From positions 1 to 14,442 of the forward strand of contig CAZYTO010000144.1 in NCBI GenBank assembly GCA_964650405.1: DNA of 14,442 nucleotides, in the 5' to 3' direction. The translations under genes were made by a program, and so were the position numbers. This stretch comes from CAZYTO01 sp964650405. GTDB lineage: Bacteria; Acidobacteriota; Thermoanaerobaculia; Gp7-AA8. How positions within the stretch are numbered: the first letter of the stretch is position 1; the number at the start of each line of letters is the position of its first letter. Shown one piece after another: positions 1 to 6,491 of the stretch. Under the pieces are notes generated by a model. The model was not told the origin of the DNA. It saw only the letters and a program-made list of their open reading frames with translations, and made no database searches.

Positions 1-702
1 GTCATTCATCCCGCCGTACTCGACGTCGAGGATCCGCGCCATGTGCTCCTCGGAGAAAGGCTGGACGAAGCGCTGCACCCAGCGCGCCATCGCCGTGGCC
101 ATCTCCAGCGCCTGCGTGTTTCCCGCCAGGGCGTGCATGTCCAGCAATCCCTGCAGGATCTTGTGCAGCGTGTAGAACGGCGCCCACACGCGCACTCCGT
201 CCCGCAGCCGGTCGAAGTGCTCCTCCGGGAACGCGCTGAGGTACCCGTTGCGCTGCTGGCACTTGGCCATCTCCCGCACCAGCTCCTCCCCCATTCCCTT
301 CATCGCCGCATCGTCATGTGCTGCCCACATCTGCGCACTCGCCGTCAGGTAGTGCCCGGTGAAGTGTCCGCGCAGCTCGTTGTCCGGCGCCTCCCATCCG
401 CCGAGGGGCTCTGCGGCACTCGGTAATCCGGCGTTCAAGCGGAACGTGTGCAGCAGCCGGTCGGGCGGGAACATGGCCATGTACCGCCGGTGCAGCGCCA
501 CGGCATCGCGGATCGGACCATCAGAAAGACGGACAGTGGAGAGAGGGAACGGCGCGGCGGTGCCGGAGGGGACGGGCGGAAGGGCGGTGGCAGCCGCCGA
601 GGTCTCCTTCGCGTTGAGAATCGGTGGCGCTGCGAGCACGAGCCCCGCCGACGCCGCTGTAGTCATGAAACGACGCCTGGACATCCCGGTGCGTTGCGAC
701 AT
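1..702 (-). CDS. GH127 (DUF1680) beta-L-arabinofuranosidase-like enzyme, Tat-exported, 3' part missing
   Basis: The gene runs off the left edge, leaving the N-terminal 234 residues. I start it at ATG 702, where GGAGG lies 5 nt upstream (708-712); an alternative Met is residue 7 (684). Residues 8-13 read SRRRFM, a twin-arginine motif, followed by a hydrophobic stretch rich in Ala and Leu (about 14-28), so Tat export is likely. The mature part shows the family landmarks in order: LSTVRLSDGPIRDA, a segment RLNAGLP then GGWE, GHFTGHYLTASAQMWAA, CQQRNGYLSAFPEE, VWAPFYTLHKILQGLLD, and EYGGMND at the cut edge. These match the N-terminal half of the (alpha/alpha) barrel of DUF1680/GH127, known for removing beta-L-arabinofuranosyl groups from plant glycans. 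The catalytic Cys and Glu of the family lie in the missing part, so activity cannot be judged. The NTF2-like lipoprotein gene precedes it on the same strand, separated by a palindromic element. Confidence 0.9.
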   Translation of the reverse strand, partial: MSQRTGMSRRRFMTTAASAGLVLAAPPILNAKETSAAATALPPVPSGTAAPFPLSTVRLSDGPIRDAVALHRRYMAMFPPDRLLHTFRLNAGLPSAAEPLGGWEAPDNELRGHFTGHYLTASAQMWAAHDDAAMKGMGEELVREMAKCQQRNGYLSAFPEEHFDRLRDGVRVWAPFYTLHKILQGLLDMHALAGNTQALEMATAMARWVQRFVQPFSEEHMARILDVEYGGMND

Positions 703-716
703 TCCAACCTCCGGCG

Positions 717-744
717 AAAGGATGAAGGATAAAGGATGAAGGGA
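717..744. repeat. Two direct copies of AAAGGATGAAGG, 14-bp period
   Basis: AAAGGATGAAGG occurs at 717-728 and again at 731-742, giving a 14-bp period. The tract begins 5 bp upstream of the Shine-Dalgarno sequence of the minus-strand GH127 gene, so it lies in that gene's leader or promoter. It resembles in style, but not in sequence, the 14-bp tandem repeat before the DinB gene. Confidence 0.8.
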
Positions 745-779
745 AGCCGTTCGTGAATGGATATGAATCGCACCGGGGA

Positions 780-841
780 TTCGGCACGACGCAGTCGTGC
801 CCAACACGGGCCTATGTAGGGCACGACTGCGTCGTGCCGAA
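780..841. repeat. REP/BIME-like nested palindrome between two minus-strand genes
   Basis: Two perfect 23-bp inverted arms (780-802 and 819-841) flank a 16-bp centre. Each arm is itself a hairpin: GGCACGAC (783-790), loop GCA, GTCGTGCC (794-801) on the left, and GGCACGAC (820-827), loop TGC, GTCGTGCC (831-838) on the right. The element therefore folds either as two small 8-bp stem hairpins or as one long 23-bp stem. This is the layout of a pair of REP sequences in opposite orientation. It lies 19 bp after the stop of the NTF2-like lipoprotein gene, so it may also act as that gene's terminator or protect its mRNA end, although there is no U-tract. Confidence 0.8.
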
Positions 842-860
842 CCCCCGTCGCGCCTGGCAA

Positions 861-1355
861 TCATCGTCCCTGCGCCCGCGCCGACGACCAGTGCGCATTC
901 CGGAACCGCCACCCGCCCGCGCCGCGTTCCGCTAGTCCGGTGAAGTAGCCCTCCTCCGTCACCTGATGACCGTCCGCCCACACCTGGACCTCGTGATACG
1001 GCGCTCCCACCATCGCCAGTTGCGGCGTCAGCACATCGATGCGTACCACGCCCCAGCTCAACTCGATGTGTGAGATGCTCTTCGCCACCTCCGCGATGCC
1101 CCGCGCCGCTTCCTCGGGGCTCGCGAACACGACTTTTCCGTTCACCGCCATGAAGAATGTCGGGATCTCCGAGAAGTAGTCGTGCCACGCCGCCGGCCCA
1201 CGCCGTGTCACGCCCTCCCCGACACCTTTGACAAATGCCATCACTTCGCTCCCCGCCTTCGCCAACTCGGCGGGCGACGGCCCCGCGGGCGGAGGGGTGG
1301 AGGCACAGGCAAGAAGGGCGAGGACGCAGAGTGATGTAACGATTCGGCTCTTCAT
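861..1355 (-). CDS. Small lipoprotein with NTF2/SnoaL-like domain
   Basis: The product is 164 residues. The open frame extends upstream, but ATG 1355 is the sensible start: it gives MKSRIVTSLCVLALLACAS, a lipoprotein signal with the lipobox LLAC (Cys17), and GGAGG lies about 10 nt upstream. The mature chain begins with a Pro/Ser linker. A roughly 120-residue compact domain follows, containing EVMAFVKGVGEG, WHDYF, a strand ending FFMAVNGKVVFAS, SHIELSWGVVRIDVLTPQLAMV, and the closing GYFTGLAERGAGGWRFRNAHWS. The order of helices, the DY-F motif and the terminal GGWRF-NAHWS strand pair are typical of SnoaL-like/DUF4440 NTF2-fold proteins. That family includes enzymes and binding proteins, so no reaction is assigned. 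The chain should be anchored in a membrane and face the periplasm. It is the upstream neighbour of the GH127 gene on the same strand; a shared role is possible but unproven. Confidence 0.78.
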   Translation of the reverse strand: MKSRIVTSLCVLALLACASTPPPAGPSPAELAKAGSEVMAFVKGVGEGVTRRGPAAWHDYFSEIPTFFMAVNGKVVFASPEEAARGIAEVAKSISHIELSWGVVRIDVLTPQLAMVGAPYHEVQVWADGHQVTEEGYFTGLAERGAGGWRFRNAHWSSARAQGR

Positions 1356-1412
1356 GCCGATAAATCCTCCACCGAATTGCGCCGGCGCTATCTGCGTGAG
1401 ATTGCCGCCAGA

Positions 1413-1523
1413 AGGCACCTCCGGCGACCCCTGATGATAAGCGGTGCCTCGGATCTCCGTTTCGACGGTCGGACGCCGGATGGTGGCGGGCCTTAGAGGC
1501 AACCCGCGAAACGTCCTGCCTCT
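1413..1523 (+). promoter_or_regulatory. Structured leader with four alternating complementary segments
   Basis: Four short segments alternate in complementarity: 1 = AGGCACC (1413-1419), 2 = GGTGCCTC (1443-1450), 3 = AGAGGCA (1495-1501), 4 = TGCCTCT (1517-1523). Segments 1:2 and 3:4 can each form 7-bp stems, whereas 2:3 can form a competing 6-bp pairing. GCGGG (1486-1490) can also pair with CCCGC (1503-1507), which with 3:4 gives H-type pseudoknot geometry (4-nt, 1-nt and 9-nt loops). The structure ends 20 nt before the ribosome site (1544-1548) of the downstream operon. An attenuator, riboswitch-like switch or DNA operator (half-sites 22 bp apart) are all possible. It matches no known riboswitch class that I recognise. 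Confidence 0.35.
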
Positions 1524-1555
1524 CTCCTTCACTACATCAGTACAGGAGAATCCAT

Positions 1556-2347
1556 ATGGCACGACGGAAAGGGGTACTGGCAACGGCTGCCGTATTCGCG
1601 GTAGTGGCCTCGCTGAGCGCGCAGGCACAGCTCTCGACGGTCGAGCTCATGCGCACGGCGACCTACGTTTTTCAGGGAACCGTCAAGAAGGGAGCGGCCC
1701 CCGGCGGCCTCGCCGTGGCGCGCATCGACGACATCTACTGGGGAGCGGACACCGCCGGAGGAGCACCGGGCGAGCAGGTTCGGATCCTCGTGCGCGGCGC
1801 CGTGAAGGAGGGAGAGTCAGCCGTCTGGTTCGCGGACGTCACGGCGTGGCGCGATCTGCTGGAACTGCGGGAAATCGACCGCCGGCCGGCGCAGTCCCGC
1901 GACGCCGTCGTACGCGATGTAACGAATGCGGCCGCCGCCGTGGCCGACGAGCGCGTCGCCGCCCACCTCGCCGAAGCGGACGCCGTGATCGAAGGCGAAG
2001 TCGTGTCGGCCAAAGGCAGCAACGACGAACGGCGAAGCGTCCGCTCCGAGCACGATCCGCTCTGGGCGCCCGCCGAAATTGCCGTGACCCGCGTCCTGAA
2101 GGGACAGACCGGGAAACGCGTGACGGCGCTCTATCCGACGAGTGAAGACATCGCATGGATGCACGCGCCGAAGCTGGCCGCCGGACAGAAGGGCGTGTTC
2201 GTCCTCCACCGCACCGCACCGCGGGCCCTGCCCGAAGCCGCAGCCGCCGTGTTCTACCTCGTCACCTATCAGGACTTTTATCCGCCCGCCGAAGCGGCGC
2301 GCATCCGCAAGCTCGCCACACGCACCGGGCAGGGGGTGAAGCCATGA
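1556..2347 (+). CDS. Secreted protein of unknown function with two similar beta-rich halves
   Basis: The product is 263 residues. ATG 1556 has AGGAG 7 nt upstream (1544-1548). Residues 1-24 form a Sec signal peptide (basic start, Ala/Val core, AQA cleavage site). The mature part appears to contain two related segments. The first (about 27-115) has TATYVFQGTVKK, then AVARIDDIYWG, VRILVRGAVKEGE and AVWFADV. The second (about 143-250) has EADAVIEGEVVSA, AEIAVTRVLKGQTGKRVTAL and LAAGQKGVFVLHR. The pattern 'a-V-GxV ... strand ... VLKG ... v-v-l ... GE/Q + aromatic strand' is seen in many exported bacterial proteins of unknown function with small beta-barrel domains. The stop overlaps the start of the next gene (ATGA at 2344-2347), so translation of the two is probably coupled and the products may act together outside the cytoplasm. 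I do not recognise a named family. Confidence 0.85.
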   Translation: MARRKGVLATAAVFAVVASLSAQAQLSTVELMRTATYVFQGTVKKGAAPGGLAVARIDDIYWGADTAGGAPGEQVRILVRGAVKEGESAVWFADVTAWRDLLELREIDRRPAQSRDAVVRDVTNAAAAVADERVAAHLAEADAVIEGEVVSAKGSNDERRSVRSEHDPLWAPAEIAVTRVLKGQTGKRVTALYPTSEDIAWMHAPKLAAGQKGVFVLHRTAPRALPEAAAAVFYLVTYQDFYPPAEAARIRKLATRTGQGVKP

Positions 2348-5300
2348 AACGCATCCTGCTGACGTTGGCCATCCTGGCCGCCATCCCGGCACTCGCGCAG
2401 GTCACCGTGGTCAACATGGTACCCGCAACGCGCAGCGGCGAGACGAATCAGGACTCCGAGCCGACCATCACCATCAATCCGTCCAACCCGCAGCAGTTCG
2501 CCGCCTCGGCGTTCACCTGGGACAACCTCACGGCCGGTCCCAATGTCGGCGCCCTCGCCCCGATCTGGGTGTCTACGAACGGTGGCACGATCTGGTCGCT
2601 CGTCAAGAACGTACCGAGCGTGGTCGGCGCGATGTTCCCGACCGATGACATCACGCTCCATTTCTCGGCGACCAACTCGGGCACGACCAATGTGCTCTAC
2701 ACCGGGATTCTCTTTGCGTCCGACATCTCGATGCGCGTCTACCGGACGAACGACTACACGAGCGCGACGCCCATGACGCAGCTCGACGTTCGTACCGGCT
2801 CCGTCGACCAGCCGCACGTCTACGCCGCCACGGCACTGCGCGATCCCGGCACCGGCAACGACCGCCTCTTCGTCGGCTACAACGATCTCAACGTCTCGAA
2901 GAGCGCCACCATCGACACCTGCACCAACGCGGACATCGCCTCTCCCTCCTTCTCGCTGAGCCGTCTCGAATCGCGGACGACGGGAGGACAGGACGGCTGG
3001 GCGAACCTGAGCGCCATCCATCCCGACGGTACGATCTACGCCGCCTACTACGGCTGGCGGACGGCGGGGTTCGCCCCGATCACGACCGACGTGGTGGTCG
3101 ACCGCGACGATACCTGGGCCTTCGGCGGCACGCCGTTCACCTCCCTGCAGCAGAGCAGCGTGCAGGGGCATCTCGTGGCCACCGGCGTTGCCCTTCCCTT
3201 CGGCTCGATGGGACAGGAGCGCCTCGGCTCGTCGGCCATCTCCATCGCCGTCGACCCGCGCAACAGCAACCGCGTTTATCTGGTCTGGGCCGACCAGCCC
3301 AGCGGCACGTCCTTCCAGACGCTGCACCTGCGGCGCTCCATCGATCGCGGCATGAGCTGGTCGTTGACCGATCTGGTCCAGGTGCCGAACACGATCGGCG
3401 TCTCCCTAGCCATCAACAGCCACGGCCGTGTGGCGCTCATGTACCAGCAGTTCTTCAGCGGGACCAGTCAGTGGGAGACACACGTCGTCCGTTCGACCAA
3501 CGCCGACGCCACGACCTTCGACACGCCCGGCGTGACGCTCATTCGCACGAGCTCGACCACACCCACCTCCACGACGCCGGTATACCTCGGCGACTATGCC
3601 CACATCCTGTCGGACGGCCGCGATTTCTACGGAATCTTCTCCGCCAGCAACTATCCCGACATGGCGAATTTCCCCAGCGGCATCACGTTCCAGCGCTACG
3701 CGAACTTCGGCACGCATCAGCTCTTCAGGGACGCGGCCATGACGATGACGGTCGGCACGTCGATCGATCCCTACTTCTTCCGCATCCGCGAGATCGATCC
3801 GGCCAATGACTTCTACGTTCGCGACTGGACGCTCGGTCCCGGCAACGCTGACAACGGCGCGGAGCCGTCGACCTATCCCTACTTCTACGCCTACAGCGAC
3901 GTCTGGAACCGCCGCGGTCCCGGGCCCGGCTCCTTTCCCTCCGATCAGCCGGACCAGGAGGACGCCGGCAACGGCGCGGGCTCGCTCGGCGACAACTGGG
4001 CCTTCGCGCGCGTCTTCCGCCGCGGCACCGGCATCGCCCCGACAAGCGTGAACGTGCACTTCCTCGTCTCGCAATTCGGCACCGGCAGCCCTTACGTCGA
4101 CAACATGACGTACACGGGGACTGGAGTGGACATGCCCGATCCCGATACGACGGTCGCCTTCACGGCGGCCGGGGACATGGGCCCCCAGGTGACCACTCCC
4201 TATCACTGGCACCTCGACGCCACCAGCTCGACGCACCTCTGCCTGGCGGCCGAGATCAGCGTACCCGGCGTCGATGACATCATCGCGCCGTCGCTCGTCG
4301 GCCTGACGCCGGGGTGGCCGTCCACCGACCTCAACGTCATCAACGACAACAACAAGGCCCAGCGCAACATGGGACTGACCTCCACCCCGTCGCACGGCTC
4401 GCTCGGCTCCCTCACCTACTACGCCATCATCCACAACATCGCCGGCCGGCCTCGCACGATGCACATCCGCGTCAGCTCCACTCCCGCCATCGCCGATCTG
4501 CTGCTGAAAGGCGCGCAGGTCGAGATGAGCGGACGCGATCCGCTGCCCTTCCGGCAGGGCGCGGTCCTCGACTTCGACAAAATGCAGCCGGGCGAGAACC
4601 GATGGCTGGCCCTGACGCTCCAAACGGTCGAAGGACACGAGGGCGAGATCCTGCCGCTCTTTTTCGACGAAGTCGACGACCGGGGACGCGCCTATAGCGG
4701 CTTCGGCATCGGCTTGCGCCAGACGTCGAGCACCCAGGCCCTCCACGACCTGCTGCAGAGCTGGCGCGGCTTTCTGGCGCGTTTCACGGCCCTCACACAG
4801 TCACGCCCGGCCGCGGCGGATCTCGAGGCCCTCCTGAAGCTCCTTGGGCTGAAGGAAGTCTCGCCGAAGGACTATCTTGCCTTCCTGCCTCAGCGCCTCG
4901 ACGTCCTGGCCGCTGCTGCGAAGCTCGACGTACGGAGCGACTTCGGCACGGCAAAGGATTTCGACCGTCTGAACAGCTCGGCCAAGAGCGGCAATGCGGA
5001 CGCCGCCATCGTCGCGCACGCATCCCTGCTCAATCGCCTCGACGCCCTGCTGACGAACCACCAGCTCGCCCGCGGCGACGCCGCCGACATCGTCCCGACC
5101 CTCCGCTGGCAGCTCACTCTCCTCGAGCAGCCCCGCCAGGCCGGCGGCGACTGCGCCAAACAAACCGCCTCCAGAACGGCCTCCTACCTCCGCGCCATCG
5201 AAACGCACAAGGCCGGCACGCGCGACTACGCCGCGATCCTGAAGGACCAGCTCCCCTGCCTCTACAACCTGGCCCAGCTAACGCCTGCCGACCCACTGGC

Positions 5301-5388
5301 CAAACAACTGGAAACGTCCCTCAACGACCCCGCCGCCCTCCAGCACGCCCACCACGAGCTGCTCCAGCGGCTGCAGGAATTGAAGTAG
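2344..5388 (+). CDS. Large secreted beta-propeller (BNR/sialidase-like) protein with beta-sandwich and helical C-terminus
   Basis: The product is 1014 residues. ATG 2344 overlaps the previous stop and is preceded by the G-rich run AGGGGGTG; the frame opens farther upstream, but only this start gives a signal peptide (MKRILLTLAILAAIPALA, cleavage about residue 18). Residues about 35-470 carry repeats of exposed-strand motifs typical of propellers: SEPTITINPSNPQQFAAS, WVSTNGGTIWS, SSAISIAVDPRNSNRVYLVW, RRSIDRGMSWS and HVVRSTNADATTF. The two 'S-(N/D)xGxxWS' motifs are Asp-box-like. Residues about 474-700 look like beta-sandwich domains (DFYVRDWTLGPG, SDVWNRR, GDNWAFARVFRRG, VNVHFLVSQFGTGSPYVDN, HWHLDATSSTHLCLAAEIS). 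From about residue 795 the chain is helical and Leu/Ala-rich. No catalytic residues of true sialidases can be assigned, so binding or scaffolding is as likely as hydrolysis. No sorting tag is obvious. Confidence 0.85.
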   Translation: MKRILLTLAILAAIPALAQVTVVNMVPATRSGETNQDSEPTITINPSNPQQFAASAFTWDNLTAGPNVGALAPIWVSTNGGTIWSLVKNVPSVVGAMFPTDDITLHFSATNSGTTNVLYTGILFASDISMRVYRTNDYTSATPMTQLDVRTGSVDQPHVYAATALRDPGTGNDRLFVGYNDLNVSKSATIDTCTNADIASPSFSLSRLESRTTGGQDGWANLSAIHPDGTIYAAYYGWRTAGFAPITTDVVVDRDDTWAFGGTPFTSLQQSSVQGHLVATGVALPFGSMGQERLGSSAISIAVDPRNSNRVYLVWADQPSGTSFQTLHLRRSIDRGMSWSLTDLVQVPNTIGVSLAINSHGRVALMYQQFFSGTSQWETHVVRSTNADATTFDTPGVTLIRTSSTTPTSTTPVYLGDYAHILSDGRDFYGIFSASNYPDMANFPSGITFQRYANFGTHQLFRDAAMTMTVGTSIDPYFFRIREIDPANDFYVRDWTLGPGNADNGAEPSTYPYFYAYSDVWNRRGPGPGSFPSDQPDQEDAGNGAGSLGDNWAFARVFRRGTGIAPTSVNVHFLVSQFGTGSPYVDNMTYTGTGVDMPDPDTTVAFTAAGDMGPQVTTPYHWHLDATSSTHLCLAAEISVPGVDDIIAPSLVGLTPGWPSTDLNVINDNNKAQRNMGLTSTPSHGSLGSLTYYAIIHNIAGRPRTMHIRVSSTPAIADLLLKGAQVEMSGRDPLPFRQGAVLDFDKMQPGENRWLALTLQTVEGHEGEILPLFFDEVDDRGRAYSGFGIGLRQTSSTQALHDLLQSWRGFLARFTALTQSRPAAADLEALLKLLGLKEVSPKDYLAFLPQRLDVLAAAAKLDVRSDFGTAKDFDRLNSSAKSGNADAAIVAHASLLNRLDALLTNHQLARGDAADIVPTLRWQLTLLEQPRQAGGDCAKQTASRTASYLRAIETHKAGTRDYAAILKDQLPCLYNLAQLTPADPLAKQLETSLNDPAALQHAHHELLQRLQELK

Positions 5389-5415
5389 TGACGAAAGCCG
5401 CCCAGTCATAAGGCG

Positions 5416-5447
5416 CTCGGCGCCGCCGCTGCCGCGGCGGCGCCGAG
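5416..5447. terminator. Perfect 14-bp GC hairpin between convergent genes
   Basis: CTCGGCGCCGCCGC (5416-5429), loop TGCC, GCGGCGGCGCCGAG (5434-5447) form a perfect 14-bp stem. It lies 27 bp after the stop of the plus-strand propeller gene and 12 bp after the stop of the minus-strand DUF5996 gene, so it can serve both. There is no T-tract on either side, as is common for hairpin terminators in GC-rich genomes. Confidence 0.7.
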
Positions 5448-5459
5448 AATGGCGGCCGG

Positions 5460-6356
5460 TTACGCGCTGATCCGCTCCAGCGCGTCGCGGTCCCAGCCGG
5501 CCAGCGTCGCAGCGCGGTCGTACGTGCTGTCGACGAAGGCCGCGAGCGCCGCGGCGGGATCGGGCGACGTCCGCACGGCCTCGTACGGGAGGATGAACTC
5601 TCCCATTTCCCGGTGGTAGTACGCCGCTTCCGGTTCGACCTTCGCCACCTTCAGCCCGGCCGGCTCCGGCACCGCGTACGCGTAGAACGCCGTCTCGAAG
5701 AGCGGCGCGCTGCCGGGCCAGAAGCCGTGGCTGATCACCTCGTGCGAGTACGCCTCGCGCATGAAAGCCGGACCCTCGCGTGCCGGCGCCGGGCGGCCCG
5801 AGAACCGCGTCACCGCCAGGTCGAATCCGCCCCAGAAGAAATGGACCGGGCTGCACTTGCCGACGAACGTGCAGCGCGCACCGGCGAAGACCTGCTGGAC
5901 CTGGACGAGGATGCGCCAGAACCGGTGGGCGTAGTCGGGATCGTACGAGTGATGCTTCGTGTCTTCGGCGAACGGGATCGGGTCGGCGAACTCCACCGGG
6001 ACCGGCCAGATCCGGACGCCGAGGCCCATGACCTCGAGAGTTGCAACAAAATCGCGGTGGAAATCGGCCACCGTCCGCGGCTCCAGCTTCAACGTCCGGA
6101 CTGCGCCGTCCGTGGTGGCGATGACGAGCCGGTGCTCGAGGAAGTCGAGCTCGAGCGAAAACGACCGCCGGCCATAAGGAAGCAGTCTCGTGGCCATGCC
6201 GCGCTCCGTGAGATGCAGGGCGATGCCCCAGCCGTGGTTCTCCGGCGGAGCCAGCGCCAGCGCCACCTTCCCCACCATCTGCGACCACATGTGGAGTATG
6301 TCGTACGTGTCCTTCCAGGCCTCGTAAGGAAGCGCGGGCCAGAGGTCGTCGTTCAT
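5460..6356 (-). CDS. DUF5996 family protein
   Basis: The product is 298 residues from ATG 6356. An ATG two codons upstream (6362) is less likely because GGAGG (6365-6369) would sit only 2 nt from it, against 8 nt from 6356. No signal peptide is visible, so it should be cytoplasmic. The sequence matches DUF5996 along its length: LWPALPYEAWKDTYDILHMW, QMVGKVALALAPPENHGWGI, DFLEHRLVIATTDG, LEPRTVADFHRDF, VRIWPVPVEFADPIPF, HSYDPDYAHRFWRIL, FVGKCSPVHFFWGGFDLAVT, REAYSHEVISHGFWPG, and near the end GEFILPYEAVRTSPDPAAAL with STYDRAATLAGWDR. The family has no known biochemical role; the conserved His, Asp and Trp residues in HFFWGGFD and SHEVISHGFWPG could form a metal or ligand site, which is conjecture. 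It is convergent with the propeller gene and divergent from the HEAT/DUF4388 gene. Confidence 0.93.
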   Translation of the reverse strand: MNDDLWPALPYEAWKDTYDILHMWSQMVGKVALALAPPENHGWGIALHLTERGMATRLLPYGRRSFSLELDFLEHRLVIATTDGAVRTLKLEPRTVADFHRDFVATLEVMGLGVRIWPVPVEFADPIPFAEDTKHHSYDPDYAHRFWRILVQVQQVFAGARCTFVGKCSPVHFFWGGFDLAVTRFSGRPAPAREGPAFMREAYSHEVISHGFWPGSAPLFETAFYAYAVPEPAGLKVAKVEPEAAYYHREMGEFILPYEAVRTSPDPAAALAAFVDSTYDRAATLAGWDRDALERISA

Positions 6357-6362
6357 CGCCAT

Positions 6363-6370
6363 CTCCTCCC
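6363..6370 (-). promoter_or_regulatory. Shine-Dalgarno sequence deciding the DUF5996 start
   Basis: On the minus strand this reads GGGAGGAG. GGAGG (6369-6365) is 8 nt from ATG 6356 but only 2 nt from the upstream in-frame ATG 6362, which overlaps the end of the site's reach. This supports 6356 as the start. Confidence 0.65.
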
Positions 6371-6410
6371 GGGCAGTGTACCGGGCCGCTGCACGTGCTG
6401 CTCCACCGCC

Positions 6411-6434
6411 TTCTCATTTATATTGGATTCAAAC
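6411..6434. promoter_or_regulatory. AT-rich patch between divergent genes, possible promoter core
   Basis: The 135-bp space between the divergent DUF5996 and HEAT/DUF4388 genes contains one AT-rich island in otherwise GC-rich DNA. On the plus strand it includes TATATT (6419-6424), and on the minus strand TATAAA. No good -35 box is found at the usual spacing on either strand, so only the general location of a promoter is suggested. Confidence 0.3.
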
Positions 6435-6491
6435 AAGAGCCTGGCTCGGAGGCGAAGGCACTAGAATCCCTCGACAGGCGAGGCGTGGATT

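Noticed and set aside
1431..1511. CTGATGA followed later by CGAAAC, resembling hammerhead ribozyme core parts
   Set aside because: The bases between CTGATGA and GAAAC do not form a proper adjoining stem II, and no stem III fits between GAAAC and the following GTC.
3406..4746. 446-residue minus-strand open frame
   Set aside because: It is antisense to the propeller gene, which has a signal peptide, a ribosome site and recognisable motifs; the antisense product has none.
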